Counted from the stretch's first letter, positions 1-8,803 are shown. The stretch is 24,635 nt of DNA from a virus (IMGVR_UViG_3300044535_002404:1-24635); one strand, 5' to 3'. The notes: a model not told the origin generated them from the sequence alone. Program-made: numbers and translations.

Positions 1-366
1 TGCAAAAGAGCAGAGAATAGAAAGCATCATTAGATTACGAAACGGTACATAATTAACCGGCTGTGGATCACCAAGAACATCTTTAGTCTGAGCAACAGCA
101 ATATCATTATTGGTAATTGAAGAGCTAATAGCAATCTCACCAAAGAAGCTTAGATCAATGTTTCGGTGATAGATATTAATCTCTGGGTACTTTTCCTTTA
201 AAGTATTAACAGATTTAGTTGCACAAGCCAGCTCATTCGTAGCATGACGCTGACCGTAATAAAAACTAATCGCGAAGATATCTGAATAGGTCTTAGATGC
301 AGCAGCATCATAAAGCATGACCGTTGAATCAATGCCACCACTAACAGGAATTACACACTTACTCAT
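1..366 (-). CDS. queC: QueC, 7-cyano-7-deazaguanine (preQ0) synthase, partial (N-terminal 122 residues)
   Basis: The reading frame starts at 366 and runs off the left edge of the window. Residues 9-16 are SGGIDSTV, the ATP-pyrophosphatase PP-loop typical of QueC. Near residues 105-109 there is VPFRN, which corresponds to the VPGRN segment of bacterial QueC with Gly replaced by Phe. QueC converts 7-carboxy-7-deazaguanine to preQ0 using ATP and ammonia. The zinc-binding C-terminus lies outside the window. Together with folE, queD and queE further along it completes the GTP-to-preQ0 route. It is separated from the uvsX block by a terminator and appears to have its own promoter, with a -10 element exactly 6 nt before the ATG. 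Family identity is clear; whether the full-length protein is intact cannot be seen. Confidence 0.9.
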   Translation of the reverse strand, partial: MSKCVIPVSGGIDSTVMLYDAAASKTYSDIFAISFYYGQRHATNELACATKSVNTLKEKYPEINIYHRNIDLSFFGEIAISSSITNNDIAVAQTKDVLGDPQPVNYVPFRNLMMLSILCSFA

Positions 367-372
367 ACACAC

Positions 373-401
373 AGTATATATGAAAACAAAATTAAGGGCA
401 A
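373..401 (-). promoter_or_regulatory. Sigma70-like promoter of queC, flush with the start codon
   Basis: On the minus strand TTGCCC (396-401) is followed after 17 bp by TATACT (373-378) and after 6 more nt by the queC ATG at 366. The -35 hexamer lies inside the stem of the preceding terminator. The predicted transcript would begin at the ATG. Placement matches several other genes here; the -35 match is only moderate. Confidence 0.5.
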
Positions 402-423
402 CAAGTTTTATATCGTTGCCCTT
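394..423 (-). terminator. Rho-independent terminator after the uvsX block
   Basis: A perfect 9-bp stem (AAGGGCAAC / GTTGCCCTT, 394-402 and 415-423) with a 12-nt loop is followed on the minus strand by the T-rich run AATTTTGTTTT. It sits just downstream of the small ORF that ends at 437 and just upstream of queC, so it separates the replication block from queC. On the plus strand the stem is followed by a T run too, so it could also stop antisense transcription. Confidence 0.8.
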
Positions 424-436
424 TTTCGTTGAAGTC

Positions 437-508
437 TTACTTACCCTTCTTGACTTCCTTCTTTACGTCCTTTACAACTTCCTTCTTGATTTCTTTAGTC
501 TTGGCCAT
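437..508 (-). CDS. Lysine-rich 23-residue micro-protein overlapping the uvsX end
   Basis: A short frame starts at 508, overlaps the last 14 bp of uvsX and stops at 437, just before the terminator. The product is 23 residues with about 11 Lys, alternating K/E/V pairs (for example KKEVVKDVKKEVKK), consistent with a short charged amphipathic helix. It is preceded by GGAGGGGG with about 10 nt to the ATG, a Shine-Dalgarno-like sequence of a kind not seen before the other starts I inspected. That sequence also encodes the acidic uvsX tail, so part of the signal may be coincidental. No family is recognised. It could be a real phage micro-protein that interacts with UvsX or DNA, or a chance frame. 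Confidence 0.45.
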   Translation of the reverse strand: MAKTKEIKKEVVKDVKKEVKKGK

Positions 509-1640
509 CTTCAACACCCCCTCCCTCATCTGGAAACTCTTCATCGATTTCGATGTTAGCACTTGTGCTGGAGTTACCATATTTGTATTTTTCCTTAATT
601 ATCTTTTCTACTTCAGGGATGATTTTATTGTCCCAGAAATTTTTGTCCTCCTTAAATTTGCTATAGTAACCTAACTTGGTTCCATCTGGCAAAGTATACG
701 TGCTTCCGGTTTGAATAATAACACCATGGTTAACAGCAAGACCGAGAATGCCAGCATACTTATCGAGGCCAGTAAGGAAGTTCAGATACATTTCTGCTTC
801 AAGATAAGGAGGCACAAATCTGTTTTTTACAGTAAGAGCTCTGAGAGTAACACCACTATAGTTTTTAGCCTCAGGGAGCATCTTATCGTTTTCGTTTTTA
901 TCGTCCTGCTTTTCAGAACGGCTGGCTAATTGCACAAGCAAACTAGCCATGTAAATTGGACCAGAGCCACCAGACTGCTTCTTTACAAGCGTCGGATACA
1001 TAGCAGCAGGGTCATCGTAAGTATGGTTACTGAATAGAATAGTAGTTCCAGTACGAGCAGCCTTGTAAGTCAAAGTTCTGAGCATTGACTTCAATTGCTT
1101 GGCTCTCAAACCCATATCGCCAGCTGACTTACCAGCCTCAGCGTCATTGAGTTCTTTCTGTGCAGACAAGTTACCTAGCGAATCAATGCTAATAATAAAC
1201 TTACCCTTTAAACTAGGATTCTTTTCAATACCATCGAGTAGAGCAAAGATCTGATTACGGCAATTTTCAACAGTATCAACAGGTACATGCTTTGTCTTTT
1301 TAGGATCAAGACCAACATTTTCTGCACCACGACTCTCAACAGCAATTTCAGTATCGAAAATGACTGGGATCATTCCCTTCTTCTGAGCATTGCCGAGAAT
1401 CTTGTTGATAATATAGGTCTTACCTGTCTGAGATGGTCCAATAAACCCTGTGATTCGGCCCTTTGGAATACCTCCAGTTAGGAGAGACCCTGACATAATG
1501 GCGTTAAGTACATAACAGCCTGTATCGATAAATTCACTAACTTCAGAAAGCGTTTGTTCTGAAAGATAGTTTGCTTCAGGATTAATTTTGTTTAATGCTT
1601 CAAATACGTTATCAATTGCTTTTTGCGTTTCTTTACTCAT
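495..1640 (-). CDS. uvsX: UvsX, RecA-like recombinase
   Basis: This 381-residue protein is a RecA/Rad51-fold strand-exchange ATPase of the T4 UvsX type. It forms filaments on single-stranded DNA for recombination-dependent replication and repair. Visible motifs are Walker A GPSQTGKT (residues 68-75), the VIFDTE segment around 93-98 that carries the catalytic glutamate, and the Walker B-like FIISIDSL (149-155). The C-terminus is strongly acidic (DEEFPDEGGGVEDGQD), as is common for UvsX. Length is close to T4 UvsX (about 390). It lies downstream of the DNA polymerase and a small protein, an arrangement seen in other T4-like phages. Its start is supported by a promoter whose -10 ends 7 nt before the ATG. 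Confidence 0.93.
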   Translation of the reverse strand: MSKETQKAIDNVFEALNKINPEANYLSEQTLSEVSEFIDTGCYVLNAIMSGSLLTGGIPKGRITGFIGPSQTGKTYIINKILGNAQKKGMIPVIFDTEIAVESRGAENVGLDPKKTKHVPVDTVENCRNQIFALLDGIEKNPSLKGKFIISIDSLGNLSAQKELNDAEAGKSAGDMGLRAKQLKSMLRTLTYKAARTGTTILFSNHTYDDPAAMYPTLVKKQSGGSGPIYMASLLVQLASRSEKQDDKNENDKMLPEAKNYSGVTLRALTVKNRFVPPYLEAEMYLNFLTGLDKYAGILGLAVNHGVIIQTGSTYTLPDGTKLGYYSKFKEDKNFWDNKIIPEVEKIIKEKYKYGNSSTSANIEIDEEFPDEGGGVEDGQD

Positions 1641-1647
1641 ATTTTCT

Positions 1648-1675
1648 ATTATATTGTTTTCTATTTGTTATTCAA
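1648..1675 (-). promoter_or_regulatory. Sigma70-like promoter of uvsX, flush with the start codon
   Basis: Minus strand TTGAAT (1670-1675), 16 bp, TATAAT (1648-1653), 7 nt, then the uvsX ATG at 1640. The -35 overlaps the stop codon of the upstream gene. A perfect -10 with 16-bp spacing makes this one of the better sites in the window; it predicts a leader of 0-1 nt. Confidence 0.6.
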
Positions 1676-2054
1676 ATAGTTTAACAACTTTAGCTGCAGT
1701 ACCCGCAGCAGCAGGAGTTACCTGGCGCTCAGGAGTAATGATCTTGGAGTTGCTAAACATTCTCTCGTACTGGCTGACCAACTTATCATCCAAGTCGAGT
1801 TCTGTTGCCTCCACCACACTCTTGGCACTAAACTTCCATACAGTCTTAGGCTCTTCCTTGTTCTTTAGAAACTCTCCAAAGAAGTAAGGCAACACCTGGA
1901 CCTGTAGCTGGCCAGAGCTAGGGTTCGGCACAATATTTATGATGGCTGGGTTCTTAACGAAGAAATACTTTTCTTCACGTGAAACAAGCTCACCATAGAT
2001 GTTACGACCAACGTTATCAACGAATACAATTAGGTTTTTCTTTTCCATACTCAT
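1668..2054 (-). CDS. Small conserved-looking phage protein between gene 43 and uvsX (unknown function)
   Basis: A 128-residue frame. The first 70 residues read as short beta-strands separated by turns (LIVFVDNVGRNIYGELV, EEKYFFVKNPAIINIV, QLQVQVLPYFF), reminiscent of the small beta-barrel (Lsm-like) proteins that many T4-like phages carry, but I cannot confirm this without a search. The C-terminal third is Ala/Val-rich and ends VVKLFE. A similar small gene between polymerase and uvsX is, to my knowledge, common in marine T4-like phages. Two in-frame starts exist, 2054 and 2048; a TATATT box lies exactly 6 nt before the second, favouring MEKKN as the N-terminus if leaderless. Real gene; function not known. 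Confidence 0.75.
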   Translation of the reverse strand: MSMEKKNLIVFVDNVGRNIYGELVSREEKYFFVKNPAIINIVPNPSSGQLQVQVLPYFFGEFLKNKEEPKTVWKFSAKSVVEATELDLDDKLVSQYERMFSNSKIITPERQVTPAAAGTAAKVVKLFE

Positions 2055-2084
2055 AATATATAAAGGCTTTTTTCAAGATTTCAA
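2055..2084 (-). promoter_or_regulatory. Possible sigma70-like promoter of the small gene before uvsX
   Basis: Minus strand TTGAAA (2079-2084), 18 bp, TATATT (2055-2060), then 6 nt to the ATG at 2048. The 18-bp spacing is longer than elsewhere in the window, so confidence is moderate. The -35 overlaps the end of the polymerase gene. Confidence 0.4.
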
Positions 2085-4687
2085 GAGAACAACTCAAATA
2101 AATTAGCCTTGAGTTGCTGTCCTGGTGGTGCAAACTTAAAGTCGACAGCCTCATAAAATCTCTCAATAACATTGCTTACAATCTTCTCAAACATCATGTC
2201 AACATCAGGCTTGAGAAACTCTTTAAACTCTTCTGGAAAGTTATACTTGTAAGCAATTGACTTAACACCAAACTTGTTAGGTTCTTCAACTCGAATAAAT
2301 CGAATCTTATCACCTGATACAATTGGCTCATACTTGTGCTTCAAGTTAAGCTTATCCAACAACAAGTTATAAAAGTATGCAGACTTAACATGATAAGGCA
2401 TACCCTTAACAGTCTTGAAGCCTTGACACTTAAATGCATAGTGATCGTAATTAGATACACCCATTACCTGTGCGTAGCTCTCAATAGGTAGCTCTTTAAA
2501 CACAGCATAAGTCTCATTAAACAGCTTGTTAGTCTCTGGATAACTCTTAGTTAAGATCAAAGTCTCAATCAACTTCTTGACCAATGGCTTGATCGGATTC
2601 GGCATTGTAGATCTCACAACCTCAACACCAGTATACTTAAACTTATTACACTTAAGACCTTCGTCATCAAGCTTGTGCAATACATAACGCTTCTTTTGCA
2701 AGAATAAGCCAGTATCACAAATAGACTCCCGCTTGAACTTAAACCAAGGGTCTTTAGAGTTCAAACAGTTCTTAGCCCAATCAACAATCTCTTTATTCAA
2801 GACAGATTCAATATCATTTACAATATTGTATATCTCAGCTGAGACTTCTTTATCGTTAAAGAAGTTAATCTTATTACGTTTAACGATTTCTTTAATGGTA
2901 ATATACACAGAGTCAGTATCGTTATAGATAACTGGATCAAACTTCTCAATCTCTTGATCAGTCATATTAGTCTTCTCTTTGATATAACGTCTAAGAACTT
3001 CGTTACTCTTCTTAATAACTCCTTGACCAGTAAGAGTAATTGAACGAGCAATATCAGGATCACCCATTGGCGAACTCTTATTACCAAAGTATCCGTAAAT
3101 ACGATTGATCAAAATCTTATAGGTAAGCTGCTGAATCCAAAGACGTTCAACCTCAATGCTAAGCTTCTTATACTCTTCGGAGTTCTTATCAAGCTTAGAT
3201 TGTTGAGCTCGAGTCTTATCCCATTGCTTCTTATAGTCTTGACGAACTCGCCAGAACCTCTCAGTAATAGTCGGAAAAATACCTTTCTTATTCTGCAAGA
3301 ATAGTTTATCAGCCTTAGTAATAGCAATACCTTCTTTTTGACAAAAGGCCAAGAACTTAGTTGGAGTCAACTTATATTCACTGTTGTTGACATCCCTTAC
3401 AACAACGTAATCCTTATTCTTAGATACAATACTACCGAACTTAGTCTCTGGTGAAAGATTAAGTGAAATCATAACTGAAGGATACAGCGAGTTAGCATCG
3501 AAAGATACAACATAGTCTTGAAATCCTTTCTGAGGATCACTCACATATGCTCCTTCGTACTTCTCAGCTCGCTCATCATCAGTTCTCACAAATGTTGGAA
3601 TAACAACATTATTTCTACGAGCCTCAATAATAGCAGCACCAGTTACAGTAGAAATAGTACCGAGAGCATTCTCGAGAGGAGTAAGTCCAACGAATGCCAA
3701 AGTACGAAGCAGCTTAACATACATCTTAGCCTGATCGAGCTTAACAAGCAGCTTAACGTCTTGAACGTTATAATCAATAAACAGCTCCCAGTTCTTCTCT
3801 GCCAAAGATGCAAGATTAGACTCACCATAGTCAATCTTAGCCTCACCCAACTCAAGCTGAGCAATAGCATTCAACTTGTAACTTTCTCGAGGTTGCTGAG
3901 TAAACGTCTTATATAACTCAATATAATCTACGCAAGAGATACCTTCAATACCCCACTTAGTCTGAAGTTTACCAAACGCAGTTCTAATCTCACGAGCACG
4001 AAGACGTCCAACAGGAGACAAACGCTTAGGTTCATCTTCATCGAAGAGCAGAGCCAAACGATTAATCAAGTAAGGTAAGTCGAAAAACTCTGAGTTCCAA
4101 CCAGAAATAATATCAGGATAATCTAGAGCCTCAAAGTCAAGAAACTTCTTGAACATGTCTCGTTCATCAGAACAACAAAAGTATTCATGATCAGCAGACT
4201 TAGGAGTATACTCTTTATAACCCCAAGAGAAGTATTTCTCTTTAAGAGTATCATAAATCGTAATTACATTAACAGGGTGAGCTGCCTTAGAAGCCTCAGG
4301 GAATTCATCTGGTGAGTACACCTCAATATCAAGAAACCAGGTCTTAAGAGGCATTTCAACTGGATTGATATTATCCCAGTTCTTCCAATAATAGTCGACT
4401 AGGAATTGGTGCTCGACACGAAGATTTTCATAAACTCGTATAACTCCTCGATCTTCTCCACCCTTTGAGCGAATAGAAGTATTGCGATCATACTCAGTAT
4501 CAAAACTAACCTTTTCAAGCTTAGTATTATAGATGCTTGTATGAGTCGATCGCTCACTAGTTGTTTCACGATAGTAATAGGGACGAACGGTGTGTTCTGT
4601 GACAATTCGTTTACCGTTTTCGTCCCACGTGAAATGATAGACAACACCCTCTCCATTTTGCTGTCGATATGCTACGTTTCTGTACAT
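2081..4687 (-). CDS. 43: T4 gp43-like family B DNA polymerase
   Basis: Replicative DNA polymerase with proofreading, 868 residues (T4 gp43 has 898). Exonuclease motifs are FLDIEVY (acidic pair about 120/122), a GWNSEFFDLPYL block near 196-207 and YNVQD near 306-310. Polymerase motif A is SFDANSLYPSVMISLN (about 395-410), motif B KILINRIYGYFGN (about 524-536) and motif C YNDTDSVYI (DTD about 590-592). All catalytic acids are present, so it should be active. The C-terminal KANLFELFS resembles a sliding-clamp-binding peptide. I chose the start at 4687 rather than the in-frame 4711 because it clears the stop of the upstream glycosyltransferase gene by 4 bp. No intein or intron is visible. The clamp and clamp-loader genes that lie near gene 43 in T4 are not in this window. 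Confidence 0.96.
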   Translation of the reverse strand: MYRNVAYRQQNGEGVVYHFTWDENGKRIVTEHTVRPYYYRETTSERSTHTSIYNTKLEKVSFDTEYDRNTSIRSKGGEDRGVIRVYENLRVEHQFLVDYYWKNWDNINPVEMPLKTWFLDIEVYSPDEFPEASKAAHPVNVITIYDTLKEKYFSWGYKEYTPKSADHEYFCCSDERDMFKKFLDFEALDYPDIISGWNSEFFDLPYLINRLALLFDEDEPKRLSPVGRLRAREIRTAFGKLQTKWGIEGISCVDYIELYKTFTQQPRESYKLNAIAQLELGEAKIDYGESNLASLAEKNWELFIDYNVQDVKLLVKLDQAKMYVKLLRTLAFVGLTPLENALGTISTVTGAAIIEARRNNVVIPTFVRTDDERAEKYEGAYVSDPQKGFQDYVVSFDANSLYPSVMISLNLSPETKFGSIVSKNKDYVVVRDVNNSEYKLTPTKFLAFCQKEGIAITKADKLFLQNKKGIFPTITERFWRVRQDYKKQWDKTRAQQSKLDKNSEEYKKLSIEVERLWIQQLTYKILINRIYGYFGNKSSPMGDPDIARSITLTGQGVIKKSNEVLRRYIKEKTNMTDQEIEKFDPVIYNDTDSVYITIKEIVKRNKINFFNDKEVSAEIYNIVNDIESVLNKEIVDWAKNCLNSKDPWFKFKRESICDTGLFLQKKRYVLHKLDDEGLKCNKFKYTGVEVVRSTMPNPIKPLVKKLIETLILTKSYPETNKLFNETYAVFKELPIESYAQVMGVSNYDHYAFKCQGFKTVKGMPYHVKSAYFYNLLLDKLNLKHKYEPIVSGDKIRFIRVEEPNKFGVKSIAYKYNFPEEFKEFLKPDVDMMFEKIVSNVIERFYEAVDFKFAPPGQQLKANLFELFS

Positions 4688-4691
4688 CGTA

Positions 4692-5954
4692 TCATGATGA
4701 TACGCTAACACTCGCAGGAACGCAAGCTATTCCATTAAATTCATTCAGGAGCTTTCTTTCTGCTACACCATACTTGAAGTGGTACATTTCTTTCCACTTG
4801 CCCAGATTCTCTGGATTCTCTAAGAAGCGCTTTTCAGAGCGAGCTCTATGCTTTCTGGAAGACTTCATGTAGTCGTCTTTGTGCTTCAAGACTTTTCTAA
4901 TCTGATCTCCAAGTTCATCTCCAGTCTTAAATTTAAAGTCTGCCTCCTTGTAGGTTACCAAGTCTTGACAAATAACAGGAGTACCGAATGCCCCAGCCTC
5001 AATGAGTTTAATATCACTCTTGCCTTGATTAAAGACATTGTCTTGCAATGGAGCAATCATGAGCTGAGCATTCAGGCTAGCAATCTTCTCAGGGAAGTCA
5101 TACAGCTTAGTCCAATTATGGAATTCAATCTTACCAGACTTATAAAGATCAACAAGAGGGATTGGCAAGGCTCCAAAGAATACCCACTGGAACTCGTTTA
5201 CTGTTTTACGTACAAGTTCGTTAATATGATAGAAGTCGTCCTTATACTTGCAGCGACCTTCAACGTCAATATGAGCACCAGAGCCTGCATAAAGGATACG
5301 AGGCTTCTTACGGTTCTTATCGAAGTTCTGGCTAATCTTCTTCTCATCATAGTGGTTACCTATCCACCAACGAGGTGGATAGTTAGGGATAACAGTTACA
5401 TTCTTGTTACCAGTCTTGTCAGCGTAATAATCTCCAATGAACTTATTAGTGGTTGTAATCTCATCGCAAGTCTGCATGATCTTTGTGCAGAACTCAGCAA
5501 TCTTAGGGTCACTAAATCCAGGCTTGAATTTATTATACTCAGGAATGTCTGAGTAATACATAATGTCATCGATTTCGTATGCGAGATTGAAACCAAACTT
5601 GTTTCTCATCTTCTCAAGATAAGTTACATAGCGGTATTGATTCTCAGTAGCCTGTCTTTGAATACGAACAGTCTTTAAGGTACTAAAGAACATTTCGTCA
5701 TGAATCATCTGACATGAATTCATAACAACAGATTCGATTCTTGAATTGAGTTGATCAGCTGGCCAAAACAATCGCCAAAAACCACAACCAGAATGATCTG
5801 CCAAGAAGTTCACACTCTTTGGAAGTTGGGTCTCTGCTTGTACTAGATCTTTTCTAGGTGGTTTATTTTCATACTCAACAATAGTGTTATTTGTATTAAC
5901 AGAAGGAGTTCCAATAGTTGGGCGACCAAGAACGTTAAAACCAGGACGTATCAT
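4692..5954 (-). CDS. GT-B-fold glycosyltransferase (GT4-like) in the replication operon
   Basis: A 420-residue protein. The C-terminal half contains KSDIKLIEAGAFGTPVI, the EX7E-type sugar-nucleotide-binding element of GT-B glycosyltransferases, and RILYAGSGAH at the start of the second Rossmann domain. YEIDDIMYYSD in the first half resembles phage glycosyltransferases of the same type. It probably transfers a sugar from a nucleotide-sugar donor; the acceptor (modified DNA base, or a virion protein) cannot be told from sequence. It lies between genes 46 and 43, where T4 has clamp, clamp-loader and regA genes. Expression with replication proteins fits a DNA-modifying role, which is inference. 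Start at 5954 follows the gene 46 stop by 15 bp. Confidence 0.8.
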   Translation of the reverse strand: MIRPGFNVLGRPTIGTPSVNTNNTIVEYENKPPRKDLVQAETQLPKSVNFLADHSGCGFWRLFWPADQLNSRIESVVMNSCQMIHDEMFFSTLKTVRIQRQATENQYRYVTYLEKMRNKFGFNLAYEIDDIMYYSDIPEYNKFKPGFSDPKIAEFCTKIMQTCDEITTTNKFIGDYYADKTGNKNVTVIPNYPPRWWIGNHYDEKKISQNFDKNRKKPRILYAGSGAHIDVEGRCKYKDDFYHINELVRKTVNEFQWVFFGALPIPLVDLYKSGKIEFHNWTKLYDFPEKIASLNAQLMIAPLQDNVFNQGKSDIKLIEAGAFGTPVICQDLVTYKEADFKFKTGDELGDQIRKVLKHKDDYMKSSRKHRARSEKRFLENPENLGKWKEMYHFKYGVAERKLLNEFNGIACVPASVSVSS

Positions 5955-5969
5955 TTGTTTTATTTACAG

Positions 5970-7775
5970 TTACAGACCAGTAAATTCCATACGTTGAGTA
6001 AGACCATTATACTTCTCAAGATAAATAATCTCTCCAGTAGCAGCCTTAATAGATTCTTTGCGATGAGAAATAATGTAGCAGCATTCGCTATACATGTCAG
6101 AGCGGTCTTTTAGTACATCTAGTACCAACTCTACACCTTTCTCATCAAACGAGGAGTCTAGCAGTTCATCGAACAAGCAAACATTATATGCAACATCACC
6201 TTGCAAGCGTCTAATATCCATAAACGCAAACAAACATGCCAAGTCAATAGTCTTCTTCTCAGCACCAGAGAAATTGTTATAGCTACACTCAATACCCTTA
6301 TCATTGATAATCTTCTCTTCGAAGTATTCATCAAAGGTAAGAACACAGTTAGAGTCTAGCTTGCTCAAATAATAAGCAATCTTGTTATTAAACAATTGCA
6401 AAATCTTCTTGATAATATAAGACTTAACACCTTCTTCAGAGACAACAAACTTGACGTTATCGAGAACCTTGGATAGATTCTTAATTGTCTCAATCTTAGT
6501 CTCGCTTTCAGTTATGCTGTTCTTAGATTCAGTCAGGATTTTCTTATAGGTGTTCTCTTGCTTAGAGACTACATCGATATCATCGTCCAAAGTAGTGAGC
6601 CAGCCTTTGAGCTGTTCTTTACGCTCTAAGTTGTTTTTGTACTTAACAAGCTCTAGTTCTGCCTCTTTAAGCTTCTGATTAAGATCTTTAATTTGACTAC
6701 AAACAAAAGCCTTTACAGCATCAAACTTTTGGTTATCTGCTTCAATCTTTTGTTTGTCTTGTTTCTTTTGATTAATTTCATCAAGAGTAGTCTTCTTTTC
6801 TGAATCGATATGCTCTCTATCATGATCAAGAATAGATCTTGCACACACAGGGCACTTATCCTCTTTTGTACCAATAGTCTTATAACGATGGTTCAAATGA
6901 GTAATTTCAGTCTCAACTTGAGATATCTTAGTAAAAAACTCATTAATTTTAGTATCTGTTTTCTTTAAGTTCTCATTAGCAGTAGCAATCTTCTCCTTAA
7001 TAGGAGCAATTGAGACATCTTTAAACTCTCTCAAGTAGTCTTCAATAACAGCCAATTCAGCATTGTTGTTCTTCTTTCTATTGAGATACTTCTCGAGTCG
7101 ATTGCGACGGTCTTCTTCAAAGGAATCACTTTGAGAGTTAAGACTATTATAGTTAGACTGTAAAGTACTGAGACGAGTAAACTCTGTATTGTAAGAGTTC
7201 TTAACTTCGTTAATATCAGCCTTGAGTCTATCAGACATTCTAGAGAATACTTCTAGATTAAAGATGCTTTCGATAAACTTACGCTTATCTCCTTTCTTCT
7301 TACCCATGAAAGGAATAGTGTTATTGATAGTCAATGTAACACAGTTCTGAAAGATATCAGCATTAGTAGAAAGAAGAGACTCTATATAGGTATTGGTGTT
7401 AGCAATACTATCGCGAGTCTTATCTTCGCCGTTAATCTTGAGAAAAACCTTAGCCGGGTTCAGAGTACGCTCAACATATATTTCAGTTGTAACATTATTA
7501 GAGACGATCTCAAATTCTAGAGCCACTTTGACCTTACCATCTGTGAGATTGTTCTTGATATACTTTGTATTGATCTCGCGAAGAGTGTTTCCAAAGATAG
7601 CAAAGTAAAGAGCATCAGCAACAGTAGACTTACCGACTCCGTTGCGACGATCTTCTTTATCTTTATTAGTGCCGGTAATAATGTTGAGACCTGGCTTAAA
7701 AGTAAGCTCAACAGGCTTCTCACCAACAGACAAAAAGTTCTTGATGGTGAGATTTTTAAAATTGACGTGCTTCAT
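5970..7775 (-). CDS. 46: gp46-like SbcC/Rad50 recombination endonuclease subunit
   Basis: A 601-residue SMC-like ATPase that with gp47 forms the T4-type Mre11/Rad50 complex, resecting DNA ends for recombination-dependent replication. Walker A NGVGKST is at 45-51, the zinc-hook CPVC at 308-311 sits between two long charged coiled-coil arms, the ABC signature FSGAEKK is at 502-508, and Walker B CLFDELLD at 533-540. Slightly longer than T4 gp46 (560). It overlaps the end of gene 47 by 4 bp, typical of translational coupling of the two subunits. Confidence 0.95.
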   Translation of the reverse strand: MKHVNFKNLTIKNFLSVGEKPVELTFKPGLNIITGTNKDKEDRRNGVGKSTVADALYFAIFGNTLREINTKYIKNNLTDGKVKVALEFEIVSNNVTTEIYVERTLNPAKVFLKINGEDKTRDSIANTNTYIESLLSTNADIFQNCVTLTINNTIPFMGKKKGDKRKFIESIFNLEVFSRMSDRLKADINEVKNSYNTEFTRLSTLQSNYNSLNSQSDSFEEDRRNRLEKYLNRKKNNNAELAVIEDYLREFKDVSIAPIKEKIATANENLKKTDTKINEFFTKISQVETEITHLNHRYKTIGTKEDKCPVCARSILDHDREHIDSEKKTTLDEINQKKQDKQKIEADNQKFDAVKAFVCSQIKDLNQKLKEAELELVKYKNNLERKEQLKGWLTTLDDDIDVVSKQENTYKKILTESKNSITESETKIETIKNLSKVLDNVKFVVSEEGVKSYIIKKILQLFNNKIAYYLSKLDSNCVLTFDEYFEEKIINDKGIECSYNNFSGAEKKTIDLACLFAFMDIRRLQGDVAYNVCLFDELLDSSFDEKGVELVLDVLKDRSDMYSECCYIISHRKESIKAATGEIIYLEKYNGLTQRMEFTGL

Positions 7776-8803
7776 TTACTTTTCTGGTAAAGTTCCAAAG
7801 TGTAATCAATTATACTCTTTTTATTCTCAATATCCAGCTTATTAATGAATTCTTTTATTGCGTCTGCAACATCGACGCTTGCGAAGTCAACATCACTCAC
7901 TATTTTTTGTACAGCTGTATTGTACTTATAATCAATTGTTAAGTTGTTAGGGCTAGCTGTATTAACAGTTTTAATAAGCTCTTCAACCTCTTCTGGTTCA
8001 TAATTAGTATCAACAATAATTTTAATAAAGTTGTTCTTGACTAACTTTTTGTTAAGAACAACACTATCGTTTTTTACTTCGGAAAGGCTAACTTTAATAT
8101 GAACAGGAGACACATCGTTTTGAACAAAATCCATTTGATTGTTTTCAATATCGAGAATTGTAAAGCCTCTTGGTCCAGAATCTCCAAAGTCCATATGGTA
8201 TGGAGAACCAAGATAAACAATCTTACCAGTGCTATACTCTCTTTCTTGACGAGTATGAAAGTGGCCAGAGATAACCAATGGAGCTCTTGATAACAAGTTC
8301 TCGCTAGTCATACCATGCTCACAAATTTTAATCTCGTTTAGTTTAAAGGTAGCAATTTCAAAATGACCGAAAATAATATCACTAGCAGGCATTTCGGTCA
8401 TATCAGTACCCCAAGGCGCAAACGTAAGCGTCTTACCGAAGAAAATCTCAGTAGTGGGCTTATCAAGCACTGTAATATTCTTATGACCTTTTAATATAGA
8501 CAAAGAATGTACTGAAGAGTTATTCTTAAAATAACAATCATGGTTGCCTGGAATCATGATTATGTTGAACTCTTTGAGAAGATTTAAAAATTCTGAAGTA
8601 GCTTGAATAGTGTTTACTGCAATCTCATCTCTATAATGCAAGAGATCACCACAAAAAATAATGTCTTTGATGTCCCGTTCTTTGAGCTCTCTCTTTAACC
8701 ATTTACCAAACTCGATAGCAATATCGTGCCATTGAGAAGAGTTCTGATGGACACCAAGGTGTAAATCACTAAAACAACATACTTTGGAATTTTTTAAAGT
8801 CAT
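7772..8803 (-). CDS. 47: gp47-like SbcD/Mre11 nuclease subunit
   Basis: A 343-residue calcineurin-like phosphoesterase, the nuclease partner of gp46. Metal-binding motifs are in order: FSDLHLG (about 11-17), CGDLLH (51-56), IPGNHD (84-89), FGHFE (145-149) and SGHFHTRQ (179-186). An upstream in-frame start exists at 8857, but that would overlap gene 55; the start at 8803 is 1 bp after the gene 55 stop and gives MTLKNSKVCCFSDLH, the expected N-terminus. The stop overlaps the gene 46 start. Confidence 0.95.
   Translation of the reverse strand: MTLKNSKVCCFSDLHLGVHQNSSQWHDIAIEFGKWLKRELKERDIKDIIFCGDLLHYRDEIAVNTIQATSEFLNLLKEFNIIMIPGNHDCYFKNNSSVHSLSILKGHKNITVLDKPTTEIFFGKTLTFAPWGTDMTEMPASDIIFGHFEIATFKLNEIKICEHGMTSENLLSRAPLVISGHFHTRQEREYSTGKIVYLGSPYHMDFGDSGPRGFTILDIENNQMDFVQNDVSPVHIKVSLSEVKNDSVVLNKKLVKNNFIKIIVDTNYEPEEVEELIKTVNTASPNNLTIDYKYNTAVQKIVSDVDFASVDVADAIKEFINKLDIENKKSIIDYTLELYQKSK

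Noticed and set aside
1930-1940. Minus-strand CATAAATA
   Set aside because: Internal to the small gene before uvsX and not positioned before any start codon.
3518-3916. Plus-strand frame of 132 codons opposite the DNA polymerase
   Set aside because: Low-complexity Ser/Leu/Asn composition, antisense to conserved polymerase motifs.
2081-4687. Intein or intron in the DNA polymerase gene, given the nearby GIY-YIG nuclease
   Set aside because: All polymerase motifs are contiguous at normal spacing and the protein is of normal length.
4848-5552. Long plus-strand open frame of 234 codons opposite the glycosyltransferase
   Set aside because: Antisense shadow: the opposite strand encodes a clear glycosyltransferase, and this translation has no recognisable motif or promoter.
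5955-5970. TGTAAATA upstream of the glycosyltransferase as a late promoter
   Set aside because: Mismatch at the second position, and it overlaps the gene 46 stop; the gene is probably read through from upstream.
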